Position numbers and translations under genes: made by a program
The notes under the pieces: generated by a model
Databases searched by the model: none
Told to the model about the DNA's origin: nothing
The model's input: the letters and a program-made list of their open reading frames with translations, nothing else
Part shown: positions 54,178 through 64,000 of the stretch, in pieces
Layout of the letters: every line of letters starts with the position of its first letter
How positions within the stretch are numbered: position 1 is the stretch's first letter
From: Trifolium pratense
Lineage: Eukaryota > Streptophyta > Magnoliopsida > Fabales > Fabaceae
NCBI RefSeq assembly: GCF_020283565.1
Contig: NC_060060.1
Location: 40,052,001-40,116,000 of the forward strand
Direction of reading: 5' to 3'
DNA length: 64,000 bases

Positions 54178-55640
54178 TTTCAACATTCATGCATTAGCTT
54201 GTTGATGCATTATATTAATATATATAAATAAGTATATGTATGGGTCGGTTTTGCTTTCATTTCTTGTATGCTAACTAATGTATCAACCAACCCTTTCTTA
54301 TATACAAGGAGTTTGTTTACATATAATATTATATAATTTTAAAATTTCATCTCCTTCTTATCTTCTTTCTCTTCGATTTCTCTTTTATAATTTAATTGTA
54401 TTTTTAATAGCTAATAACTTGTACTTTCAGTTGTTTATATTAACTATAAACGTATAAATTTAAAATTTCATCTCCTTCTGATCTTCTTTCTCTCAATTTC
54501 TCTTTAATTTAATCGATGGAAATATTTTTAATAGCTAAAAACTTGTACTTCCCGTTGTTTATATTAACTAAACGTTTGACCCGCGATATCGTACATTTCT
54601 TGTAATATTAGAGATTTCTCTTAAATGAATTATGTCAATTAAGTCTAGCAAGTAAAAATAATGGCTAATTTGAAGACATAAGTTATAATAACTACTATAA
54701 ATTTAGCATGACATGATAAATAATAAGGCTATAATAACTACACATTGCTTATTATTAGTAGTATTAGACAAAGGGGTTTCATCACATGTAGATATGTAAT
54801 TTTTTGTTGGTGTATATCTACATAACTAGACACGTTTGTGCTTCTTAGATAACTCAATCATAATTGAATTTGCTTATGAATTTGTGGTTTTATAATTTTA
54901 GTTTTGAACAATACTAGTTCTTAAAGTGAATTATATAAGACAAATATGAACCCTATGGTCTTAAAACTTGAGTTTGTGATAGTTAGTAATATATAGTGAA
55001 AGTACGTGCACTATTTATAAAGGAAAGTCTATATTGCATTGATTTATATATTGGGTGATTCTGAAATATTATGCTTCATTTTTTGCATGGCTCAAGGGAT
55101 ATAATTCATTCCTATATAGTTGCCAAAAAAATTAAGTTGTGAGCAAGCGTAACTCACAAAGACAATTCATACAATAAACATCAATAATGATAAAGGTCTA
55201 CTTTAATAAGTGAGTTCCAACAATATAGTTTATGAGTTTTGTTTTGCGAGAAATCTTGATAATGATTAGTGTTCGTTAATGCTATAAACAATATACATGT
55301 TCTCACGTTAATACCTAACAGATTGCTGTAAACATGCAGAAATTAATAAGTGTTCGTTAATGCTATAGCCCTAGCATCGGGTTCTTGAGTTACCTTTCCC
55401 ATTAATGCTGGCTAGCTTTATATCTCAGTTCGGGATTAGTAGTGTTGTCACGAGATAACCTAATTATCCTATAGATTTATTCAATAATATGGCCGGTATT
55501 TTGAATAAAGCATTAAAGTAGTAGATATAAAAGATAATAAATTGTATAGTAATTAATATAAACTTGTTCAAACCAAATTACATAATATCAAGCATTCATT
55601 GTGGAGTTCATCTACTCGAACTAACCTAAAGAAATTTAGC
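54178..55640. other. Spacer between SKU5-like genes, first part
   Basis: 3' UTR of gene A and AT-rich DNA. About 54340-54560 contains a diverged tandem duplication (TTTAAAATTTCATCTCCTTC and TAGCTAATAACTTGTACTT recur about 120 bp apart). No gene recognised. Confidence 0.45.
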
Positions 55641-55650
55641 TACTCATACA

Positions 55651-55746
55651 CATAGGGAGAGGTAACTTCCTCCGCACTCTCCCCACGATATGCATACAAC
55701 CTCGATTCCTTGCGGAGGAAGTTACCTCTCCCTATGGTGGGGAGAG
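55651..55746. repeat. Perfect 26-bp inverted repeat plus swapped 10-bp repeat
   Basis: 55651-55676 (CATAGGGAGAGGTAACTTCC...) is exactly the reverse complement of 55711-55736, with a 34-nt loop. The 10 bases after the left arm (CTCTCCCCAC) are the reverse complement of the 10 bases after the right arm (GTGGGGAGAG). Confidence 0.85.
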
Positions 55747-55837
55747 TGCCTTCCCTTGAGAGCTCCTCCTTTGTTCCTTAAAACGCTTGTATTTCTCTAA
55801 ATTTATGAATGAATAATTGTGGAGGAGGAGAGCCTGC

Positions 55838-55958
55838 ATCGTGGCATGATGGGATCATATCGTGGCACGATGGGACAAATTTCTTTCATAAATTTTGCAG
55901 ATTTTCTTCAAATAAATTCTTGTCCATCGTGGCACGATGGTGGTCATCGTGTGACGAT
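55838..55958. repeat. Interspersed near-palindrome ATCGTGGCACGATGG
   Basis: Three good copies (near 55838, 55857, 55927) plus a variant (ATCGTGTGACGAT). Each is almost its own reverse complement. Downstream (56140-56175) CCCCAAACTTAAATTG and TTTGTCCTCAAG recall internal parts of plant gypsy-type elements, so this may be retrotransposon debris. Confidence 0.6.
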
Positions 55959-56210
55959 ATTTTCAGCTATTTTCTTCAATTTTTGCTACTTTTGATGCAT
56001 TTTCTTCCACTCTTGCTTCTTGGTCAAGCATCTTCACTTCTTTAGGTATTTACTTGCATTTGGTCTTGAAAAGCTACTAAAACTAATAAAAACTAACCTA
56101 AAAAGTACTTAAAACATCATATAAATTTCTGTCATCACAACCCCAAACTTAAATTGTTGTTTGTCCTCAAGTAACATATGTCTGTCAAACAAAATCGTTA
56201 GTGAATTAAC

Positions 56211-56401
56211 AACTCAAAACCAATCGTTAGTTGGTTCAGTGGTGATTAGCGTTGGACTTGGTAGGAAGAACCACGGTTCGATCCCCCGCAACTGCGATTG
56301 GGAGGGGCTGGAACCACTTGATATCAAACTAACCCCAAAACCAGATTAAACGGTCCAGTAGGTCGGATACTGGTGGTAAAATCAAAACAAAAAACTCAAA
56401 A
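56211..56401 (+). mobile_element. tRNA-derived SINE with 9-bp target duplication (intact copy)
   Basis: AACTCAAAA at 56211-56219 and 56393-56401. The body starts CCAATCGTTAGTTGGTTCAG, has A-box TTCAGTGGTGATTAGCG and B-box GGTTCGATCCCC, and ends A-rich. Same family as the interrupted copy at 15549-16351. Confidence 0.85.
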
Positions 56402-57029
56402 TTTTTCTTTTCCAAACAAAATTTAATTACTTTTTTTTTAAGGATGTGAACGGATGGAGCAACATTTAATATTTATAATTTTTATTTTTTTGGAAGCATT
56501 TACTGGTGGATTTGTAGTATTTTCTAGCGGAAAATTCTATCAATAACTTTGTGGCGGAATTTTCTGCCAATAAATGATTTTAAATTTTATTGATAAATTG
56601 AGGTTTTCTTATAGTGATACAACATGCACACATTTTGTTGCGTTATGGACAATATATAACAAAAATGATTTTTTTGTAGGATATAGTATATTGAAAGCAG
56701 AGATAGATCGTCAATTTGTTTGATGGCGAAACCGTGGGGAATGATTTATGAGAATGGATGGATCTGATGGCTAGTTTTGTTGTGCTATTCAAATGTCAAC
56801 ATTCTAACTATAGACACAAGGGGAATTGGTTTGACACATAAATCGGATATATGTAAGAGGAAGCACGCATACTAAGGAGTAAATGAGAGAGAGATGTTAA
56901 CGGAGTGTTTGAATGGGTAATAAGCAATAATATCACCCCAATGAGTATATATAATTCACAAGCCAAAAACCTTGAGCAATGTGGTAATCTTCTTACCTAA
57001 CTTCTTATAATAGTTATTAAAAAGAAAAT
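56402..57029. promoter_or_regulatory. Upstream region of SKU5-like gene B, TATA box at about 56945
   Basis: TATATATAA lies about 80 bp before the ATG at 57030. The rest is AT-rich with no gene. Confidence 0.5.
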
Positions 57030-58894
57030 ATGGAGAGGCCAACATTTTTGTTGTTATTATGTCTCTTGGTTGGTACAATTTCAATTGTGAAGAGTGAAGA
57101 CCCTTACTTCTTTTTCACATGGAATGTTACCTATGGCACACTCTCCCCTGCTGGTGTTCCCCAACAGGTTATTCTCATCAACAATGAATTTCCTGGACCC
57201 AACATCAACTCCACCAGTAACAATAACATTGTTATTAACGTCTTCAACAACCTCGACGAGCCATTGCTTTTCCATTGGTACGTACTACATACATACATAC
57301 ATACATATGTACAATAAATGATTTAAAATTTGTTTATTTGTTTTTTATTTGATCAATTAATTAATAAATGAAATCTAAGCAATATTGTATAATCATATTT
57401 GCAGGCATGGAATTCAGCAAAGGAAAAACAGTTGGCAAGATGGTGTAGCAGGAACAAACTGTCCCATTCAACCAGGAACAAACTTCACATACCATTACCA
57501 AGTGAAGGATCAAATTGGTAGCTTCTTCTACTTTCCTAGCTTGGGAATGCAAAGAGCAGCCGGTGGTTTCGGTGGCCTTCGCGTGAACAGCAGGTTGCTC
57601 ATTCCCGTCCCATACGCCGATCCCGAAGACGATTACACCGTCCTAATCGGTGACTGGTTTACCAAGAGTCACACTGCCCTTAGCAAATTACTGGATAGCA
57701 GCCGTTCCCTAGGAAGACCACAAACAGTTCTCATTAATGGCCAAAACGCCAAAGGTGACGGAACTGACAAACCACTCTTCACAATGAAGCCAGGAAAAAC
57801 CTACAAATACAGAATCTGCAATGTTGGTCTTAAAAGCTCCCTCAACTTTAGAATCCAAGGTCACCCACTGAAACTTGTTGAAATGGAAGGTTCCCACACC
57901 GTTCAAAACACTTACGATTCCCTCGATGTCCACTTAGGAGAATGCTTTGGTGTTCTCGTAACAGCAAATAAAGAACCAAAAGATTATTACATGGTTGCTT
58001 CAACCCGTTTCACTAAATCCATTCAAACAGGTAAAGGTATTATCCGTTATACTAACGGTAAAGGTCCTGCTTCACCTGAACTCCCTGAAGCTCCAGTAGG
58101 ATGGGCTTGGTCTTTGAACCAGTTCCGTTCTTTCCGTTGGAATCTCACCGCTAGTGCTGCTAGGCCCAACCCACAGGGTTCTTACCATTACGGTCAGATC
58201 AATATCACTCGCACCGTTAAACTCATTAACAGCGTTAGCAGAGACGGTGGAAAACTCCGCTATGCACTTAACGGCGTCTCCCATGTGGATACAGAAACCC
58301 CTCTTAAACTCGCTGAATACTATGGTATCGCTGATAAGGTTTTTAAGTACGACACCATTCCTGACATGCCAACAAGTGTTCCAAAAACTGTTACAGTGCA
58401 ACCCAATGTTCTTAACTTCAAACATCGTACTTTCATTGAGATCATTTTTGAGAACCCTGAGAAAAGTGTCCAATCTTACAATTTAAATGGATATGCGTTC
58501 TTCTATGTAGCGTGAGTATACATATACATATATTTATTTACATACTATAAAAATTTAATTTGCTTATGCAATTAATGTGTTTGTTTATGTACACAGCGTA
58601 GAGCCAGGGACTTGGACACCAGACAAAAGGCAGACCTATAACTTGCTTGATGCTGTGAGCAGACACACCGTTCAAGTGTTTCCAAAATCATGGGCTGCAA
58701 TAATGTTGTCATTTGATAACGTTGGAGTTTGGAATTTGAGGTCAGAGAATGCTGAGAATCGTTACTTGGGACAACAGTTGTATATAAGTGTGTTAACTCC
58801 AGAACGTTCTCTTAGGGATGAGTACAATATGCCAGAGGGTCACTTAGTCTGTGGACTTGTTAAGGATCTTCCAAAGCCTGCTTCATACGTCTAA
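57030..58894 (+). CDS. SKS: SKU5-similar protein B (L-ascorbate oxidase homologue), complete
   Basis: Tandem paralogue of gene A, 2.85 kb downstream in the same direction. Exons 57030-57277, 57405-58511 and 58597-58894 give 550 residues. A signal peptide (FLLLLCLLVGTISIVKS) precedes EDPYFFFTWNVTYGT. It keeps HWHGIQQRKNSWQDG across the first intron, including the two His of the oxidase HWHG motif, where gene A has TWHG. The other copper sites are missing (GSFFYFPSLG, QSYNLNGYAFFYVA), so it should still be non-oxidative. No GPI signal at the C terminus. Intron 1 (57278-57404) is absent from gene A, while the last intron is shared at the same phase. Confidence 0.93.
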
Positions 58895-59529
58895 GTACTA
58901 TTAATGGTGGAAGCAACCAACCTCTTAATTTCTTTTTAAGTTGTTATGTAACTAGCATTCCCCTGTCAGGCTCCTCAGCTAAAGTTTTCATATCATTGTA
59001 TTAGCTGAGGTATTAGGTATTTTGTATACAGGGACAGGGTGAAGTGGAGAAATAACATAGGGCTTTTCAAGCATTATTAGATGTCATGTACTAGATCATT
59101 TTGAATCAACACTTATAGAAATTTCATTACATTTTTGTACTTTTACTATAACTTTTATACCACAATTTCTACTAATTTCTTTTCAGGATTAAATATGTTT
59201 TTATTCTCTATATTTATGCAGCCTTCTAAGATACTAGTCTCTATTTAATTTTTATTATATTTTTAGTCCCCAAATTATCAACATGAATTAGGTCTATTAT
59301 TCATATTTTGTGTGTTTGGGGAAAATAGATAAATGGTTTCTTATAATTTTTTAGAGACTTCTTGAATCAATATAATTGGTAATCAATCAAATGTAAGCAC
59401 GTGACAGTGAAAGAATGAAAAGAAAAAATAAAAATAATTACTTAAATAGCATCTGTATTTTTTTTAAAAAATTATTAACATCTTCATATACTAATAGGTC
59501 TCATTCATGTTGATAATTTGGTTGGCCAC

Positions 59530-60380
59530 ATTTACATTATTGCAGGACCTGGACAGCAAAAGAATGGCACGAACTGTCATGACGTTATGGATGATTTGGT
59601 GGAGACGCAATAAAAAATGTTGGGATGACAGGCTACCCTCAACCTTTGAAGTTAAACGACGAGCTAGAGAGTCTCTAGACGATTGGCTGTGCGGGCATTG
59701 TTGATGAGAATACAGCAGCTTAAATGCTAGCAGAGTTGTGCAGCAAAATTGGACAAAACAACAGCAAGGAAGCTTTAAATGTACGTGGATGCAGCATGCT
59801 ATGTCACAAAAAATAGATACAGCAATGGAGCAGGTGTACGGGATGCAGCAGGAAGATTTGTTAAGGCAATGACATCTCACTTTGTCGGCCAGTCAGAGGT
59901 GCAAGAAGCAGAAGCTCATGGACTCTTGATCACACTTCAATGGATACAACAATTTCAACTCAACAGAGTAGAGATAGAGATGGATTGTTTGAATGTGGTC
60001 CAAAGCATAGCAGGAAGAATGGTGAATCTAACTGAATTTGGTAGTATTATTAGAAAGTGCAAACACATGCTGAATTTGATTCAAAATTGAGGTCAGTTCT
60101 GTTAGGCAGCAGGCAAATCGGGTAGCTCATGAGTTAGCTCAAGTGACTCGATCTTATGTTAGTCACTATATGTCTTTGATTATTGTCCAGAGGATAGTAC
60201 AGACAAGGCATTAGAAGCATGTTGATTAAAGTATTCATGCATGGGAATGAAATTATAATCTATATTCTTGTTTTTAATGTTTATGTACTCTTGTCACATG
60301 GATTGTTTTTTTACGGATATTGAAACTATTTTAATTAATGAAATGAATTAAGTTTGCTTGTGTGAAGAAAAAAAAAGTAA
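59530..60380 (+). pseudogene. LINE 3' part: RNase H-like remnant
   Basis: Plus-strand translation gives MTLWMIWWRRNKKCW (end of the RT zinc-binding region), then YVDAACYVTKNRYSNGAGV followed by RDAAGRF, EAEAHGLLITLQW and VEIEMDCLNVVQSI, the plant RVT_3 RNase H domain found at the 3' end of LINEs. A frame change at about 60090 separates the final RQQANRVAHELAQ block. An A-rich tail follows at about 60370. It is a dead fragment. Confidence 0.8.
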
Positions 60381-60922
60381 GATGTGATTTAATTAAGGAA
60401 TATAAATTATAATTACAAGGTTTATTATATTTTTCTAATAATTACAAGGTTTATTGTATTTTTCTAATAATTACAAGGTTTATTGTTGAAAAATCATAAT
60501 CTCGTTTCACTAACAATTAATCACAATTGTTATGGCAACATTATGTTGGTCCGAGTGAATTGAACTATGATCGTTTAAGCAAAATCTCAGATTTTACACC
60601 GGAAAGGAAAAAGTTAGTTGGCGGGGAGACACCAATAAAGGTGGTTTGGCCAGGTTTTCGGCGGAATTAGTTCAAAATCCGGTTGATAACATGGTTACCA
60701 AAAAATACATAGATCAGTTAAAGTAGTTGACAAACGAGTTTGAGAGGTCAAGACGGCAGAAGTTTAGGGTTAAAGAACAACAAATCCCTTCGGACAAAAG
60801 CAGTAGTAGTACCAGGAATAACTGGTAGTTCCAATCCAATTCATTTATCAAAAATAGATATATAGTCACATTCAATTTCATACTAAAAAGATGTGCCCCA
60901 CATGCCCAGAGAAAATAAAGAA

Positions 60923-63617
60923 TCAACCAAAATTGGATTTCCTACAAATCCTTACACTGCCTGCAGACGCCTGATTTGCTGCTCGATTACTTCCAAAATT
61001 CTTCCGATTTGATTCCCTCGCAATTCTAGAACCAAACTGCAGCAATACATACATATATACAATGCAATGACAGATTAGTCACTATGCAAAAAGAGTTGTA
61101 AAGCAAAATGCTTAAGTGTGAAGTTTTCGAGTGCACACCTGTATTGCTCGTTTAGGAAGGACTGCTGCTTCATATAAACCAAGCAATTCTGCAACCTTCA
61201 AAATATATATTAACCGTGAGATTTAAGTTTGGAAATCCATTTTCTATGTTAGATCTTCAGACAGAATAGGGTTCAATTTTTGGTATAATAAAAGGGAATA
61301 TATAAATGCAAATTCTATGGTGGACCACTTTGACAGATGGTCCATGGTGTACCGGCACTTGAAAATCACTGGATACTACAACAAAGAATCATGGTACATC
61401 AGTACCTGTCGGAAGTAGAAGCTCGTGATTCTCCTCATTTCTTATGAGTGAGACAATGACCTAACTAGTTTGAAAAACCAATGGAAAACGAGCATTAGTG
61501 TCTCAAAATCGACACATTCATTTTCCTTTATTTTTAACGAACCGGCACCGATCAAGTCACAATCTCACTAATGAGAACAATGAAGAACGTGAGCTTCTAC
61601 TTCCAAAGGGCGACATCGGTTTTCATTGGTATTTCAAGTGATTTTCAAGTACCGGTCCACCATAGAACCCACCATAAAGTATAGCTCTTTCCGATGGAAC
61701 TTCAAACTCACTTATGAATTCAATTCAGGCAACAACACTAGTTTCAAGTCCTTATATTCATAACTCCTAAGATATATGATCATGTTACCAAAAATTTGGA
61801 TCACAAGTTTGAATCAGCTGAGTTAAGGTGTTAGGTTATTGAAAACGGTCTTGATAAAGTGTTGCTGAGTCAGCCAATAAATGGTGACAAGTTGAAAATT
61901 GATTCGTTAATAACTTCATACTTCATAGCGGTAGAAAACAAGTAAATAAATCTCAGTCAACAACAATACCTCTCTTAATATCTTTTTATCACCGATGCCA
62001 CTAGGTTGTTCAAGGTTGGCAACCTCCCACAATGGAATGTTGAGTAAAAACCTTATAACATCCTCATCCAAGAACGGGAATCTAGCCTAAAGAAAAAACA
62101 AACCAAAAAAATGATAAGTAACCATGAGATTAACATTCTTGCAATAATTTGAACATTACCTCCTTTCCGTTATCAGCAATACATCTATCATCTCTCCCTA
62201 AATTTCTTTTCCAAATTCTTTGCATGTCGAGTTTCATTTCCTCGTGTAGCCCCAGCCAACTGATTAAGGCATATTATACCATCAGAGTCCATTAAAAGAT
62301 AATGCACGTGTAGTCATAGTTCATAAATCAGTACTATTAAGTTAGCACCAAGATAACCTGATAATTTTGAGATGCTCCTTCTCTAAGCAGATGTATATCA
62401 AAATACCACATAAAATACAATGAGTCTTCCAAATTAATTATCAATTAAAAATTTAGTTATATAAATATTTTAGAACAAAAACCCCCTATTAACTTTGTTG
62501 TTTAAAGATACAAGTGGTGTCAAAAAAAAAAAAAAAAAGATACAAGTGGTGTCAATCGGGTCCTTAAAATACTCTTGCCATCAATTTAGTCTCTCAAATT
62601 CATCAATTTAATCCCTCAATAATGGAAACTCTCATCAAATTAGTCCCTAAATTAGGATTCCATTTCACTCATTCCTCAAACCCAACAAAGAAAGACTGAA
62701 TTTTGAATAATTGAGAAACTAAAATGATGATAAAAAAAAAATTTAGGATGAAAGTATCTTTGGAGGAGAAACCAGTGGTTTAATCAATATTTTTAAAAAC
62801 AGTGAGCTGAATATTATCATTTATAAGTTGTAAACGTAAACATGATAATAAAATATGATTCAACATTACATATTAATAATACCTTCCTCGTCTAAAACTT
62901 GTTCTATGTCTCCCATAACCAGCACACTGTTCATCAGCACCAGAGCCAACAAGGAGAATCCTTGCATTGGACTTGTACTTAATCCGTGCATGAGTGTCAT
63001 CATTATCATCTGCATCAGACACCCATCCATCACCACCAGAAGCGAGCCATAAAGCTATTCCAATATTAAGGTCCTGAAATGATATGTGCAAACCAATCAT
63101 CAAATAATGTAAAGGTGTTTGAAAACTTAGCTGTAGGCTTTTCAGTCTGAAATTTCAGCAGATCGAGAATTTAACTGAAGATAATTCTAATCAATAAAAA
63201 CATCAAACTTATTCAATGCTCTATGCAATGCTTGGATAAAGGAAAGACAAGTTTAGATTCTTAACGAAGACCTACTTTACCTCTAATTTTACCTTTTCTA
63301 TTATTATAAACATGTATTACCTTAAGAGACCACAAGGTAATCTAAAATTAACAACTGAAAATTAAATGATGTTGAAAAAAGTACAAACATAGAATACAGA
63401 ACGATATGCCTTTTTGACAGTCTGAAATTTGCAATGGGTTCATTATTCAAATCAAATCAGATATGTTCACGGATATGACAGAACTAGAACAGTAAATTAA
63501 TGATCCAGAGGATTAATTTGTACCATGTAGGTGTTGGCAGGATTTATGAGTGACATAACATGACTAGTTTCGAACATCAAGTCTGACAAGTCAGCATCAA
63601 TCTCGACGAGTCTCCAC
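60923..63617 (-). CDS. ASNSD1: Asparagine synthetase domain-containing protein (ASNSD1-like), 3' exons
   Basis: Minus-strand exons 63524-63617, 62883-63073, 62160-62259, 61970-62086, 61139-61195 and 60923-61036; all phases agree. The 5' part lies beyond the right edge. The encoded parts are [105 protein letters not shown] and AIQFGSRIA. These are conserved blocks of the C-terminal ATP-pyrophosphatase (Asn synthase) domain as in ASNSD1. This group is distinct from true asparagine synthetases and its biochemical role is uncertain. The C-terminal tail after GSRIAR is poorly conserved in my memory, so the exact stop is less certain. Confidence 0.88.
61313..61667. mobile_element. Foldback MITE in an ASNSD1 intron
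   Basis: The left end TTCTATGGTGGACC pairs with the right end GGTCCACCATAGAA. Inner arms pair too: GGCACTTGAAAATCACT with GTGATTTTCAAGTACC, and TAGAAGCTCGTGATTCT with AACGTGAGCTTCTA. About 355 bp, non-coding. No clean target duplication was found. Confidence 0.65.
62480..62800. repeat. Low-complexity/decayed element in an ASNSD1 intron
   Basis: An A16 tract at about 62521-62538 is bracketed by a direct repeat of AAGATACAAGTGGTGTCAA. Next to it are AATTTAGTCTCTCAAATTC and AATTTAATCCCTCAA words, like the ends of non-coding DNA elements elsewhere in the window. Confidence 0.4.
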
Positions 63618-63699
63618 CTGCACTTTCAACAGACGCTGTAAAACAACTGAACATGACAGATGCAATAAAAGATATTTACATAAATCAATTCCAATAAAT

Positions 63700-63880
63700 C
63701 AGTGTTGTCAAGATCTTGACTAAGATCGGAAGGGGGTAGCAAGATCGCAAGTTGCAAATAGGATCGTAAGTTCCTACCCAAGTAATTACGAAAGATCGAG
63801 AGGGGGTAGCAAGACTGCAAAGTGTAAGATCCTGCCAAAACGAAAAACAATTCGCGCGCGCGAGTGTGTGTGTGTGTGTG
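63700..63880. repeat. Diverged duplication and (CG)n(GT)n microsatellite
   Basis: AAGATCG(G)AAGGGGGTAGCAAGA occurs at about 63723 and, as AAGATCGAGAGGGGGTAGCA, at about 63791. A CGCGCGCG run followed by about ten GT units lies at 63853-63880. It is probably an intron of the ASNSD1-like gene; no further exon was identified to the window edge. Confidence 0.5.
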
Positions 63881-64000
63881 TAAGCTTACAAGTCTTAACT
63901 AACAAAAATCACATGCAAAACATGAGACTTTCACAAGTTTAAAAATAGAACAACAAACTCCCCGAAAGAAACTACTCAAAGCTTAAACATAAAACAATTA

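Noticed and set aside
55838..55958. CRISPR-like array from the repeated ATCGTGGCACGATGG
   Set aside because: Too few copies, irregular spacers, eukaryotic nuclear context and no cas genes.
58072..58473. 133-codon minus-strand open frame
   Set aside because: Shadow of SKU5-like gene B, same reason.
59779..60090. Free-standing RNase H gene
   Set aside because: Frameshift at about 60090 and preceding RT zinc-region sequence show it is the tail of a dead LINE.

Overview
This is a nuclear plant DNA window, most likely from a papilionoid legume (Medicago/Trifolium-like; the genus is an inference). The evidence is AT-rich intergenic DNA, GT-AG introns, genes for cytosolic pyruvate kinase, beta-glucosidase, SKU5-like proteins, Pur-alpha and RHIP1, and a dense population of plant transposon families. 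There are no bacterial operons, CRISPR arrays or ribosome binding sites.

Layout, left to right. 60-1069 (+): 3' exons of the ER glucosidase II beta subunit, ending in HDEL. 3994-7340 (+): complete three-exon cytosolic pyruvate kinase. 9003-15076 (-): five-exon membrane protein resembling the AGTRAP family, with a hAT-type element in its last intron. 15540-16360: a SINE split by a hAT-type element. 17951-33513 (+): eight-exon RHIP1-like gene whose third intron holds a young, full-length, antisense Ty1/copia element of Sirevirus type (22477-31468). 34475-36210: a graveyard holding a plastid ndhF fragment, a copia gag remnant and a LINE reverse-transcriptase remnant. 36786-43376 (-): complete 13-exon GH1 beta-glucosidase (BGLU40-like), with several small transposons in its introns. 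44483-45050: a Helitron 3' end with helicase debris. 45571-48723 (+): five-exon Pur-alpha. 49658-51341: a cluster of two MITEs, a second copia fragment and a tiny LINE insertion. 52453-54177 and 57030-58894 (+): tandem SKU5-similar (ascorbate-oxidase-like) genes with different intron content. 59530-60380: LINE/RNase H debris. 60923-63617 (-): 3' exons of an asparagine synthetase domain-containing protein (ASNSD1-like) that runs off the right edge.

The host genes are unrelated housekeeping or secretory genes, each with its own promoter; only the SKU5-like pair is a functional cluster. The most notable content is mobile DNA. The Sirevirus-like element has 992-bp LTRs with four visible differences, a 5-bp target duplication, an uninterrupted 1668-codon gag-pol and a pol stop codon in a TMV-type leaky context (TAG CAA TTA) leading in frame into an env-like region. 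Other elements have clear target-site duplications: two hAT-type, two MULE-like foldback, two Stowaway-like, five SINEs and one 128-bp LINE stub. I found no wholly new multi-gene system. The leaky-stop/env arrangement and the nested SINE/hAT are the best leads.
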